64,000 nt of DNA from an uncultured bacterium. Its GTDB lineage: Bacteria > Muiribacteriota > Ozemobacteria > Ozemobacterales > Ozemobacteraceae. The stretch spans positions 29,477-93,476 of the forward strand of contig ONIU01000001.1 in NCBI GenBank assembly GCA_900317935.1, in the 5' to 3' direction. Shown in pieces: positions 1 through 9,589 of the stretch. Numbering within the stretch: position 1 is the first letter of the stretch; the number at the start of each line of letters is the position of its first letter. The position numbers were made by a program, and so were the translations under genes. The notes beneath the pieces are model-generated. The model searched no databases, was not told the origin of the DNA, and worked only from the letters and a program-made list of their open reading frames with translations.

Positions 1-984
1 TAATGCTTTCTGGGTATTTATTAAAATCCAATTGATTCCAAAGCCTCCTTCTAAGCTGTCTACTTGCCAGGATTCAGCATTGTTGGTTATTAGTCTTAAC
101 CATGCAGGAGCTACTAATAATAGAGGGAAGATTATAAAATTATAACTAAGTTTTGAATATTCTTTTCTAGGTAGGACCAAGAACACTAGTGGTAAGGCTA
201 TAAATAGAGCCAGAACGGATTCGTAACGGCTTTGAGCCAAGAGAGGAACAAAGAGTAATAAAGTTTCAGACCTTGTTGCGTCAGGATTTTTTATAAAATT
301 ATATAAACAAATAAAGAATATAAGAGAACAAAGCATATTAAATATTTCGAACCCGCCAGAATTTGTGTATCTGATAAATAATGGATATGATGCTAAAAAT
401 ATTATTCCGCTGATTCCCCAGTATTTACCCCAGAATAGTTGAATAAGATAATAAAGCAGGATTAGCGATAAAAAACCAGATAAAAAGTTTAATATGAATG
501 CATTTTCGGGCCGGTATCCTGTTAAAAAGTGAATTATAGATATTAAATATGGGAAAAGGGCTGGTCTTTTATCTAAAACAGCAGCAAGAATTATTTTGCT
601 TCCATTTGAGTATTCAAGCACAGAGTGAGTAGTGTAGCATTCCTGGGCTTCATATAGATTTTGGGAATCTGAAAGCAAATTAATCTCATCGGCAAAAATG
701 CGAAATTCTGGTTTGCAAAAGTATGTTGAAACTGTCATTAAGAGGAATGCTACTATTATAGCAATTCGATGATTATAAAGAAAGGTTTTTGCTTTGTTGA
801 TAGACTCTTTTGGGCTGTTAGAATCAGAGGAATAAACTCTTAATACTGAGATAATCCATAAAATAATATTTATAGTCAGAAACCAAAAAACATAATCTTT
901 GTAGAATTCCAGCATTTTTAAATTATCAAAAGCAAAGAATCCAAACCAAAGAGCAAAGATTCCTGATATGGCAAAAAGAATCAT
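1..984 (-). CDS. GT-C / PMT-like membrane glycosyltransferase, partial (C-terminus outside window)
   Basis: The reverse strand is open from an ATG at 984 through base 1 (328 codons) and runs out of the window, so the C-terminal part is missing. The translation is mostly hydrophobic helices. An early loop contains FADEINLLSDSQNLYEA and later DKRPALFPYLISIIHFLTG, the layout (acidic residue in the first loop, then a K/R-P-P-L-like stretch) of ArnT/PMT-type lipid-linked sugar transferases. It probably uses a polyprenyl-phosphate sugar on the outer face of the inner membrane. A TTG at 993 in the same frame sits about 9 bases after an AGGA and is an alternative start. It is separated from the phosphonate operon by an oppositely oriented gene. 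The family is inferred from topology and one loop; substrate unknown. Confidence 0.7.
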   Translation of the reverse strand, partial: MILFAISGIFALWFGFFAFDNLKMLEFYKDYVFWFLTINIILWIISVLRVYSSDSNSPKESINKAKTFLYNHRIAIIVAFLLMTVSTYFCKPEFRIFADEINLLSDSQNLYEAQECYTTHSVLEYSNGSKIILAAVLDKRPALFPYLISIIHFLTGYRPENAFILNFLSGFLSLILLYYLIQLFWGKYWGISGIIFLASYPLFIRYTNSGGFEIFNMLCSLIFFICLYNFIKNPDATRSETLLLFVPLLAQSRYESVLALFIALPLVFLVLPRKEYSKLSYNFIIFPLLLVAPAWLRLITNNAESWQVDSLEGGFGINWILINTQKAL

Positions 985-1141
985 TATGTTCAAAATATAG
1001 CATCCTATAAATGACTTAATACAGCAAAAATAATTATATCACAAATACATCCTTGCTACTGTCAATTCATACCAATTGGGTTGACTTCTATAAATATCTT
1101 TATATTTTTATGATTAAACCATTTGGAATCAGAGAAGTAAA

Positions 1142-2125
1142 ATGACTAATTATCGAAAATTACATATAATAGCTATATTGTTATCATTTTGTTTTACCTT
1201 GATTATGCCAGCTTATTTGTGTGCTGAAGAAACCGAAGAAATGGAAGAAAAGGCTATAATTAGTCAAAGCACAGGCAATAATGTTTCTTCTCCTATATCT
1301 AAAGATTCAAGCACATATAAAATTTTGGTTGGATTAAGTGTTGTCTCAGGTATAATAATCTTAATTGCATTAAGAAATATGATTTTAAGCATATTTGCTT
1401 ATTTGTTTGTAATCTCTTCTTTTATTTGGACTGGTTATTCGGCCATACTGCTTTTTGGCAGAAAAGATTTGGAATTATTGGATTTTGCTTCCTTGGGCTC
1501 TGGGATTTTATTGATAATTATATCTTGTGTTGTTCTGCATCTTGTAAATGGTAATCCTACAGGCAGTAGCATGAAAAGCAGTAGTTCAGATTCGGTATCC
1601 TCTTCGAAAAGCGAATATGATTTATTGTTGAAGCGGGCAAAAGTCGCTTTCATAACAATGAAAAATGAGGTCAGCCGCGGCAAATTAGATAAAACTTCAG
1701 TTTTTACTAGTGATGAATTATATGAACAGTTATCTATATCTTTGGATGCAATGAAAGCAGAAAAGTATCAGATTTGTTTTGATGACTTAAGAGTAAAAAA
1801 GATTACTGTGAAGAAGAAGGCTGTAGAAAACCATATGAATAATCTTTATATAGAGGTTGTCGCTTCTGCTACACGTTATAAAACAGATTTAGAGAATAAA
1901 AATATTATTGAAGGCAGCCAGGCTAATGGAGATTTTACAGAGATTTTATGTTTTTCAAGAAAAGCAGGCTGCAATGTTGCTAAAAAAGGTCTTATAGAAG
2001 GAGTCTGCCCTAGATGTGGCAATCCTATAAATGGAAAACGAACAAATACATGTAGCAAATGTAAAAACGAACTTCGTTCAGGAGAATTTGATGTAATTCT
2101 TACAGGTATTTCTTATCCTGATTAA
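1142..2125 (+). CDS. Tim44-like domain membrane protein with C-terminal zinc ribbon
   Basis: 327 residues. A signal peptide or first membrane helix (residues 1-28, ending near YLCAEE) is followed by two hydrophobic helices (about 60-85 and 88-145 with a short loop). A Ser-rich linker then leads to a soluble alpha/beta domain (about 160-285) whose pattern (repeated helices, then a V/I-rich strand region ending in FTEILCFSRKAG) resembles the Tim44-like fold. The tail has CPRCGNPI and CSKC, a four-cysteine zinc ribbon. Bacterial proteins with this Tim44 plus zinc-ribbon layout are known but have no settled role. It lies on the plus strand between two minus-strand membrane glycosyltransferase genes and converges on the operon end at 2162. 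Confidence 0.6.
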   Translation: MTNYRKLHIIAILLSFCFTLIMPAYLCAEETEEMEEKAIISQSTGNNVSSPISKDSSTYKILVGLSVVSGIIILIALRNMILSIFAYLFVISSFIWTGYSAILLFGRKDLELLDFASLGSGILLIIISCVVLHLVNGNPTGSSMKSSSSDSVSSSKSEYDLLLKRAKVAFITMKNEVSRGKLDKTSVFTSDELYEQLSISLDAMKAEKYQICFDDLRVKKITVKKKAVENHMNNLYIEVVASATRYKTDLENKNIIEGSQANGDFTEILCFSRKAGCNVAKKGLIEGVCPRCGNPINGKRTNTCSKCKNELRSGEFDVILTGISYPD

Positions 2126-2161
2126 AAAGAGTTTATTTTCTAGCCAAAATATTAAATAATA

Positions 2162-3961
2162 TTAATTTGAGTTATTAATAAGATAAAAACCATCTTCGAT
2201 ATTGCTGTTTAAAAGAGCAAGATTATCTTTGGGTTCGATAGTTGAAAGTACTGGTGAATCCCAACATTGTGCTACTCCCTTTGGAGGAATTAGTATATTT
2301 AAGCCGGAATGAGTAATAAATGTTCTCATCGGTATTGGAACTAATGGCTTGATTCCATCAATAATAAACTCTTTTGCAGAATATGCCAGATTGAAATTCC
2401 ATAAAAATAAAAATAAAGAAAAGAATAATAAAACGGATTTTAGTCTTTTATTTAAAGTTAAATCTGGATAGGCTGTTTTTAATATTAATATACTCGTAGT
2501 GAAAAGTATAACAAATAATCCGTTGGCAAATCTCGGACATGGAGCTAAGCAAAACCAGAAAACTATAGAGCATATTTCAATAAGAAGCAGATAAAAAAGC
2601 ATATCAGGTTTCTTTAATGACTCTTTATTTTTGATTGCTGATATAAACCATATTATCAATAACGCTAATGATAGAGTTGAAAGTGTTATGGAACCAATTC
2701 CCCAGTTGTTTACTGTAGAAGGGAATAAAAGCAGAGTAATGATTATCTCAAAATTATCAAACCAGTTTTCGCCAGCATAGATTTCTTTGTCGTAAAAGTT
2801 TCTTTTTAGCCACAATGATATCCAGGCATAGTTTTTTAAAATTGGGGAATTAATATCAAAAGTAGTTTCGCAGCTTCTTGAACCCGCATAAACATTGTTT
2901 TCCATTTTATTCGCTAAATCTTTTGGAACAGTCCATTGAAAGTTAATTTTGCCAATAGAAGAAGGAAAAAGAGGATAGCCTGTTTGTATGTAACCTCTTA
3001 TAAACCAAATGAGGAAAAAGCTACCGATAAAAATGAAAGTCCTAGATAATTGTTTCTTTTCAAAGGATTCAAATTTATATTTGTAATTAAATGCTGCAGT
3101 AACTATTCCAAGACCTGCAGCATAAAAGATATTGCTTAATTTAATTGTAATCAGTATGGCACATAAAATAGCTGCAAAAGAGATAAAACCAAGTCTGTCT
3201 TTGCTTTGCGGGTAATAATGGAATGCTTCTAAGATGTATCTGAAACTGACAATCTGAATTAAAGTAGAGGCCATATCTGGAGTTGGGCTTGATATCCAAT
3301 GGTAAGGCATAGGAATAAAGAAAAATAGAGCAACAAGAAGCAAATCAATTATTGTTCCGTTTAATATCATACCAACAAAGAATAGTGCATATAAAAAGCT
3401 GTTGCTGACATGAAAAGCGTAACCATTAAGAAATGGATGAAAGTTTAATGAAGCGCAGTATAGGAAGAAAGTCTGATTGAAACCTAATCTGGAATGAAGA
3501 TTTCCTATTCCTTTAATGATATGAAACTCATTGTTCCATCTAATTGAATTCAAGTGATACAAACCAGTATCAAAATTGGTTGGAACTTGTATTGCTATAG
3601 CAGAAGCTGCGAATAGGGTTAAAAGTATTACAATAATATTTTTTCTGCCTATTGATTTAATAAATTCAGGCAATTTCTTTGTATATTTTAGAAAGAAATA
3701 AATTATCCCCGGAAAATAGAATAGGCAGCTTGCAAAAGCATTTATAGGTAAAAATAGATGATATATTGAAAAAAAGAAAATACAGAAAGCAAAACCAAGC
3801 CAGATTTTTGCTGTAATTCCTTTAATACCTGTTATTCTTAATTTTAAAAGTTTAGAAAAGAATCTGCCCCAAACAAAGGAAGATATAGCAAGCAAAAGCC
3901 AACAAAGCATAATCAAAGCAACGCTGAACATAAAACTGCTAATGTTTATAGAAAGGTTCAT
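2162..3961 (-). CDS. Multi-pass GT-C-like membrane protein (LIC_10190-like), paralogue of the 15145-16935 gene
   Basis: 599 residues with about a dozen hydrophobic segments. It is clearly paralogous to the gene at 15145-16935: both share W-G-R-F-F-S-K near the N-terminus, FDTGLYHLNSIRW (FDTGYYHLNSIRW in the other), GFNQ with ASLNFHPFLN, FFIPMPYxWI and a GYIQTGYPLFPSSIGK-like loop. The D-x-x-YH-L motif in the first large loop is typical of membrane glycosyltransferases of the GT-C superfold, and the overall pattern recalls the LIC_10190 family of Leptospira (from memory, not searched). It is the last gene of the phosphonate operon, 57 bases after the preceding gene. Likely transfers or polymerises a sugar outside the inner membrane; the substrate is unknown. 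Confidence 0.6.
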   Translation of the reverse strand: MNLSINISSFMFSVALIMLCWLLLAISSFVWGRFFSKLLKLRITGIKGITAKIWLGFAFCIFFFSIYHLFLPINAFASCLFYFPGIIYFFLKYTKKLPEFIKSIGRKNIIVILLTLFAASAIAIQVPTNFDTGLYHLNSIRWNNEFHIIKGIGNLHSRLGFNQTFFLYCASLNFHPFLNGYAFHVSNSFLYALFFVGMILNGTIIDLLLVALFFFIPMPYHWISSPTPDMASTLIQIVSFRYILEAFHYYPQSKDRLGFISFAAILCAILITIKLSNIFYAAGLGIVTAAFNYKYKFESFEKKQLSRTFIFIGSFFLIWFIRGYIQTGYPLFPSSIGKINFQWTVPKDLANKMENNVYAGSRSCETTFDINSPILKNYAWISLWLKRNFYDKEIYAGENWFDNFEIIITLLLFPSTVNNWGIGSITLSTLSLALLIIWFISAIKNKESLKKPDMLFYLLLIEICSIVFWFCLAPCPRFANGLFVILFTTSILILKTAYPDLTLNKRLKSVLLFFSLFLFLWNFNLAYSAKEFIIDGIKPLVPIPMRTFITHSGLNILIPPKGVAQCWDSPVLSTIEPKDNLALLNSNIEDGFYLINNSN

Positions 3962-4018
3962 AAAAAATTATTGTGAATTAGTAATTCCAGGAATGAAAAG
4001 TAGTTTATTGTTTTCATT

Positions 4019-6811
4019 CTAATCTTCTCTTTTATAAAAGACATCCTTCCAATTTGATTTGTTGAATATATCTCCTTTAACGTTTTTTATTATTGGATTT
4101 TTATCTAATATTACTCGATTTGAAGTAAAATGAGAAGCATTCCAAAAACGTGTGTTTTGATATATATCAGCGCCATTAGATTTTCCATCTATTGATAAAG
4201 TTTTTCCTGTAAAAGGATTTTTTGCTTCGGCAATTATGTCTCTTGTCGCAATATAAGGGACATCAGCGTTGGTCATAAAGGTATCATTTATTTTTATAGC
4301 ATGATTTTGATTAAAGTCTTTTACCATTAATAATGGATTAAAAGGTATTGCATTCCAATTTTGAAAATCTGTTAAATCCGGTAGTCTTATAAAGATATTA
4401 CCGTGGTCAGAAACCATAATAATCCTGCTATTATCATAAACACCGGATTCTTTAAGATATTCTAAGTATTTGCCTATTATTAGAATAGAAGCCATTGCAG
4501 TATGATAAGCCTGAAATGTTTTTTCATCGCCAAACTTATCCAAACCTATATTTGTTATATTTTTAGTATATTCATAATTTGGATATTGCAGATAGTGCAT
4601 ATTATGAGGCAAATCATTGTTTATAAGAGTAAATGTATTGCCTGATGGAATTATCTTTGTAATATTCTTTATATATAATAAAGCAGAATATGCGCTGATA
4701 AAAGAATATTCAGAAGCATAAAATTCTGAAGAAGTTTTTGTTTCATAATTGGTATTGTGTTTTAATGATAATAAATAGTATCCATCGTTGTATATATATT
4801 CCTTAATAGGTTTTGCTGCTATATTAAAGAAAGAATATACATATAATTTTCTTTTAACCAGATTAATGTATTTTTCTCTATTTTCGTCATCTGTTATCAT
4901 TTGGAATTCTTTATTGTACTTTCCTGCCATTTTTATATAATTTAGCCCTCTAGAATTATATATATTTTGGAAATTATCATCTTTATAAAAACGCATTTTA
5001 AGATCAAAATCTCCAACAGGATCTACTACGGTAGAGCTATAATTATTTTTTTTAAATAGTGTTGGGAGCATTAAAGATGCTTCAAGCCATTTCTCAGAGA
5101 AATTCCTATCATCTTTATCTAAGGCATAAGGTGTGTATTCATAACCACCAACAAGAGGCGGATAACCTAACACTGTGCCATGATAGTAGGATACTGTATT
5201 AGGATATGATACAAATCCGGTATATATTTTTCTTAATTCAGGTTTTTCTTCTAGGATTATAGGAATAAAAGCACCTACAAAACGGTCAAGAAATATTATT
5301 ATTACATTTTTCCCTGTTTTAGATAATTCTATTTTATCAAAAATTTTTCCCATAACATTTTCTTGGGTAAGATTTTTGATTCTTTTGATTCCATCATAAA
5401 ATTCAAAAATATAAATGGTTGAAATAATTGATTCTGTTATTAAAAGCGTCAATATTATAAAAGTAAAAGGTTTTATATAATTCTTTTTAAAAATAAATAC
5501 AACAGATGTGATTATTGCTATAAATGCGCATAGATTTAGTATCTGAGACATTGAATCCTCAAAATACTCTTTAATAATAACATCGTTATCAAATATTAAA
5601 TTAGTGTTTATTGTTCCAATATTATTTCCAAAACTAATAAAATTAAAAACAGAAAAGATATAGATAGAAGCAAGAATAATAATGTAGTATATACGATAAT
5701 TCTTTTTTATTAAGAAATAGATAGCTGCTCCCCAAAACAAATATAATCCAGAAAGGCATAATAGGTTTTCTGAAATTGATTTAATAAAGTCTTTTGAAAT
5801 ATCGTAATAAATTATAAAAGAAGATATATCACTGTTTAATAAACCGATTGGTATTATTAAACCTTGCAAAATAACAAAACCTAAGGAGCTAAATATGAAT
5901 ATTCTTGGTATATACTCGTTTGATATATTCATAAATATATCATTTTTATTCAAGATTTCTTTTCTTATATAATTAAATAACAGGTATATTATTGCAACTA
6001 TAATTGCTAAAAACGCAGCTGTATAAAGTATGAGACTTATAAAAGGCCAATAATCATTAGAAGCAGGATAGTAATTAACAATTAAATTAAGGCAATAAAC
6101 GATTAACGCGAAGGAAAACATTATCCAACCAAATTTTTTAGGGTTAGAATCCATATATTTATTCTTTAATAAATATAAAAAGTTGTTGTTTGTCCAATAC
6201 AGAACGAGAGCTGATGGAGAATCATATAATAGTATTAGGAAAATGAAAGCAAAAGTATACGGCTGGATACGTTCTTTGAATCCATTTGTTTTTAAATATA
6301 TTTCGCAAGAGAATATATTTATTAATGTCATTAAAATAGGTAATCCATTGATATTTAAGCCGCATATATTTAAAAGCATATCTGGTTCTGACAAATCTTT
6401 CAAAATAAAACAACTATAACCCTTAAGCAACTCTAAATTTGAAAAGAAATGGAAAGCAGCAATAAAAAATGGTATTTGAAGCAATAGACTGAAGGAATTT
6501 CTCAAAGCCATAATTGGGTTATAATTGTGTTGGCGATAGAGAGTTTGAAGTAAAAAGAATTGTTCATCGCCTTTAAAATTTTTCTTTATCTTTTCTACAT
6601 AAGGTTTTATTTTAGAGTATTTTTCATCTTCTTCTTTACGAATTTTATCTGCTCTACAGTAAAAAGGTAAACATAGCAAAGATACAATAAAACTGATAGC
6701 AATTATCGCAAATCCTATATTAAATTCAAAGACATAGAAAAGTAATGAAAATAAATTTTCGATTATATATTCTAGTGGAGAAATGATGAAGTTGTATAAT
6801 ACTGTCGTCAC
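4019..6811 (-). CDS. YidC/Oxa1-like domain fused to alkaline-phosphatase-superfamily (sulfatase/phosphotransferase) domain, copy 2
   Basis: 930 residues in three parts. Residues 1-230 match the YidC/Oxa1 core: a helix ending FIVSLLCLPFY, a charged cytoplasmic hairpin with KIKPYVEKIKKNFKGDEQ, then YNPIMALRNSFSLLLQIPFF, and DSPSALVLYW aligning with the last insertase helices. Residues 230-490 are further membrane helices. Residues 495-930 form an alkaline-phosphatase-superfamily domain: metal-site Asp in FLDRF (about 509), candidate Thr nucleophile in HGTVLGYPPLVGG (about 544), DLPHN (about 735) and VSDHGN (about 800). Members of that superfamily with a Thr nucleophile include LtaS and EptA, which transfer phospho-head-groups outside the cell. 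The groove Arg of true YidC is Ser here. The tandem copy upstream is similar over its whole length. Function inferred as transfer or flipping of a phosphonate- or phosphate-bearing group; not proven. Confidence 0.8.
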   Translation of the reverse strand: MTTVLYNFIISPLEYIIENLFSLLFYVFEFNIGFAIIAISFIVSLLCLPFYCRADKIRKEEDEKYSKIKPYVEKIKKNFKGDEQFFLLQTLYRQHNYNPIMALRNSFSLLLQIPFFIAAFHFFSNLELLKGYSCFILKDLSEPDMLLNICGLNINGLPILMTLINIFSCEIYLKTNGFKERIQPYTFAFIFLILLYDSPSALVLYWTNNNFLYLLKNKYMDSNPKKFGWIMFSFALIVYCLNLIVNYYPASNDYWPFISLILYTAAFLAIIVAIIYLLFNYIRKEILNKNDIFMNISNEYIPRIFIFSSLGFVILQGLIIPIGLLNSDISSFIIYYDISKDFIKSISENLLCLSGLYLFWGAAIYFLIKKNYRIYYIIILASIYIFSVFNFISFGNNIGTINTNLIFDNDVIIKEYFEDSMSQILNLCAFIAIITSVVFIFKKNYIKPFTFIILTLLITESIISTIYIFEFYDGIKRIKNLTQENVMGKIFDKIELSKTGKNVIIIFLDRFVGAFIPIILEEKPELRKIYTGFVSYPNTVSYYHGTVLGYPPLVGGYEYTPYALDKDDRNFSEKWLEASLMLPTLFKKNNYSSTVVDPVGDFDLKMRFYKDDNFQNIYNSRGLNYIKMAGKYNKEFQMITDDENREKYINLVKRKLYVYSFFNIAAKPIKEYIYNDGYYLLSLKHNTNYETKTSSEFYASEYSFISAYSALLYIKNITKIIPSGNTFTLINNDLPHNMHYLQYPNYEYTKNITNIGLDKFGDEKTFQAYHTAMASILIIGKYLEYLKESGVYDNSRIIMVSDHGNIFIRLPDLTDFQNWNAIPFNPLLMVKDFNQNHAIKINDTFMTNADVPYIATRDIIAEAKNPFTGKTLSIDGKSNGADIYQNTRFWNASHFTSNRVILDKNPIIKNVKGDIFNKSNWKDVFYKRED

Positions 6812-6847
6812 TGTTAATTACCTTTTGATATCCTATAAAACTTAGCT

Positions 6848-9589
6848 TTATCTTGTTTTGGGAAGAATCACTTTTTTCCAGTTAGATTCATTGAATATAT
6901 CGCCACTGACATGCTTTATTATTGGATGTTTATCTATAATTACTCTATTTGATGTATAATCTGATGGATTCCAATAGAATAAATTCATATAAATATCTAC
7001 ACCATTTGATTTTCCGTCAGAAGTTAATATTTTACCCGTAAATGGATTTGCTGCATTTTCTATTAAATCTTTTGTTGCTATGCAAGGAGTATCTGCATTT
7101 GTCATAAAAGAATTATCTATACTAAGTTCAGATTTTTGATTGAAATCTTTCACCAAAAGCAGGGGATTATATGGGGTAATATTTTTATTTTGAAATTCAC
7201 TATAATGAGGTAAGGTTAAATACCTATTTCCATGGTCTGAAACAATTATGATTCTGCTATTATCATATACATTATTCTGTCTAAGATAGTCTAAGTATTT
7301 TCCTGTCAGAATAACAGCTGCCATTGCTGTGTGGTAAGCTTTAAAGCTATTCTCATCTTTAAATTTATTAATACCTGTATTTGTCACTTTATTTACGTAT
7401 TCATAATTTGGATACTGAAGGTAAAACATATTATGAGGCAAATCATTGTTGATAAGTGTAAAAGTATTTTTTTCTGAAGTAATTTTGGTGATATCTTTCA
7501 TATAGGATAAAGAAGCATAAGCTTCAATAAAGGTTTTTTCTGCAAAAAAGCTGTCTTTATTCCCGTTAGATCTTGCTAGTAAATAGAATCCATTATTATA
7601 TACAAGATTTTTTAAAATGTTGGGAACAGTACAAAAATATGAGTATAAATAAATCTTCTTTTGAATCTGTCTTATAGCTTTATAATCATTGGAAGAATCC
7701 TGCTGGAATTTAGTGTTATATCTTCCAGACAATTTAATATACTTTAATCCCCTGGAAGTATAACTGCTGCCAAAAGATTCTTCTTTTTTGGAATTCAAAG
7801 AATTATCAAAATAAATGATTGGCTCAACAACAGTAGAAGAAAAATTATTATTTTTAAATAGAGTAGGGAGCATTAAATTAGCTTCTAACCATTTATCTGT
7901 AAAACTTCTTTTGTCTTTATCTAAAACGAAGGGAGTATATTCATAGCCGCCCACAAGAGGTGGATAACCAAGACAAGTGGCCCCATAGAAAGATACTGTA
8001 TTTGGAAAATAAACAAAGCCTGGAAACTTTTCCTTTAATTCGGGTTTTTCATCAAATATCATTGGTAAAAAGCCAGCGGCAAATCTATCTAGAAAAATAA
8101 CTAAAACATTTTTACCTGAATTAGACAATTCTAATTTTTTAGAAAAAGTATCTATTAAGCTGTTATTAAATTTAGTTTTATTGATATAGTTGATACCATT
8201 TACGTATTTATATATGTTTATTCCAGAAACAACTAGTTCAGATGCGAAAATGGCTAAAAGAATAGTTATTGTTTGTTTTGTCTTTTTTTTTCTAAATATG
8301 TAAAAAAGAATAGTTATTACAAAGAGTAAAAATAGTAAATTTGGAATCTGAACGGATAAGCTTCCAAAACATCTTTGAACAGAATCACTGATATCAAATA
8401 TCAAATCTGGGCTTATTGAACCTAATTCCTTTCCTAGGTTCAGGTAATTAATTATTGAACATACATATACTGAAAAATATGTAATCACATAATAAATACG
8501 ATATTCTTCCGGGGTAAAATAAAACAGAATAATCCCCCAGAAAAGATACAAGCCAATATAAGAATAGATATTTTCTGTAATAATTTTTGTAATATAATTC
8601 AAGTTATCAAATTGTATTGCAAAAGATGGCAAATCGCTTGTTAATAATCCTACTGGAATAATGATACCTTGCAGAAGAATTAATCCTATTGCACTAAGAG
8701 ACATTACAAAAATTAACAATTTATTTGAGTAATTATTAAAAAAGTTTAAATGCTTTTTTATATGATTACGAAATATAAAAATTATAAAACCAAATAAAAA
8801 AGGGCTGACTATTTTTAACAGATTTAAATAATTATTTCCTATATCAGCATACCAAGTATAATTCCCCATACATGTCACAATTACACACAATCCAAGAAGG
8901 ATATAAGCAAACATTTTAGGGTTGCTATCCATATATTTATTTTTCAGTAAATAAAAGAAGTTATTAAAAGACCAATATATAACTAAAGCCGAGGGTGAGT
9001 TATATAAAAGAATCAAAAATAACATTGCAAATAAATAAGGTTGTATTCTAGAACTTAGGGGTTTGCCATTTAAATATATTTCACAAGATACAATATTTAT
9101 TATCGTCATAATAATAGGCATAATATTTATATGTATTCCATTGAAACATAGAAGCATATCTGGCTGAGAAAAATCTTTAAAAATGCCCCATGAATAGTTG
9201 TTAAGAAGTTCTAAATTTGAAAAAAAATGATAAGCAGCAATAAAAAAAGGAATTTGCAGTAATAGGCTGAAAGTATTTCTCAAAGCCATAATTGGATTAT
9301 AACCATGCTGACGATATAAGGTTTGCAATAAAAAGAACTGTTCATCGCCTTTGAAATTTTTCTTTATCTTATCTACATTTGGCTTAATTTTAAAAAAAAT
9401 ATCTTCTTCTTCTTTCCGAATTTTATCTGCTCTACAATAGAAAGGTAAGCACATTAAAGATATAAAAAAACTAATAAAAAAGATTGAACTAATTATGTCA
9501 AATTCTATAATTTGAAAAAAAATAGTAAATAATATTTCTATTAAATATTCTAAAGGAGAAATAATAATATTATATAATATTATTGACAA
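6848..9589 (-). CDS. YidC/Oxa1-like domain fused to alkaline-phosphatase-superfamily (sulfatase/phosphotransferase) domain, copy 1
   Basis: 913 residues with the same three-part layout as the next gene: YidC/Oxa1-like N-terminus (about 1-230, with FFISLMCLPFY, KIKPNVDKIKKNFKGDEQ, YNPIMALRNTFSLLLQIPFF and NSPSALVIYW), a block of extra helices (about 230-480), and an alkaline-phosphatase-superfamily domain (about 490-913) with FLDRF (about 501), GATCLGYPPLVGG (about 538), DLPHN (about 716) and VSDHGN (about 786). The nucleophile-position Thr and metal-ligand motifs are kept in both copies, so both are probably active enzymes. The start overlaps the stop of the CDP-glycerol-transferase-like gene by 10 bases. 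The two copies have diverged substantially in the middle membrane block, which suggests different acceptors rather than a recent duplication. Confidence 0.8.
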   Translation of the reverse strand: MSIILYNIIISPLEYLIEILFTIFFQIIEFDIISSIFFISFFISLMCLPFYCRADKIRKEEEDIFFKIKPNVDKIKKNFKGDEQFFLLQTLYRQHGYNPIMALRNTFSLLLQIPFFIAAYHFFSNLELLNNYSWGIFKDFSQPDMLLCFNGIHINIMPIIMTIINIVSCEIYLNGKPLSSRIQPYLFAMLFLILLYNSPSALVIYWSFNNFFYLLKNKYMDSNPKMFAYILLGLCVIVTCMGNYTWYADIGNNYLNLLKIVSPFLFGFIIFIFRNHIKKHLNFFNNYSNKLLIFVMSLSAIGLILLQGIIIPVGLLTSDLPSFAIQFDNLNYITKIITENIYSYIGLYLFWGIILFYFTPEEYRIYYVITYFSVYVCSIINYLNLGKELGSISPDLIFDISDSVQRCFGSLSVQIPNLLFLLFVITILFYIFRKKKTKQTITILLAIFASELVVSGINIYKYVNGINYINKTKFNNSLIDTFSKKLELSNSGKNVLVIFLDRFAAGFLPMIFDEKPELKEKFPGFVYFPNTVSFYGATCLGYPPLVGGYEYTPFVLDKDKRSFTDKWLEANLMLPTLFKNNNFSSTVVEPIIYFDNSLNSKKEESFGSSYTSRGLKYIKLSGRYNTKFQQDSSNDYKAIRQIQKKIYLYSYFCTVPNILKNLVYNNGFYLLARSNGNKDSFFAEKTFIEAYASLSYMKDITKITSEKNTFTLINNDLPHNMFYLQYPNYEYVNKVTNTGINKFKDENSFKAYHTAMAAVILTGKYLDYLRQNNVYDNSRIIIVSDHGNRYLTLPHYSEFQNKNITPYNPLLLVKDFNQKSELSIDNSFMTNADTPCIATKDLIENAANPFTGKILTSDGKSNGVDIYMNLFYWNPSDYTSNRVIIDKHPIIKHVSGDIFNESNWKKVILPKTR

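Noticed and set aside
4019..9589. YidC-fusion genes as ordinary sulfatases
   Set aside because: The nucleophile-position residue is Thr in both rather than the Cys/Ser with C-x-P-x-R motif of true sulfatases, and the context is phosphonate and phospho-alcohol transfer.
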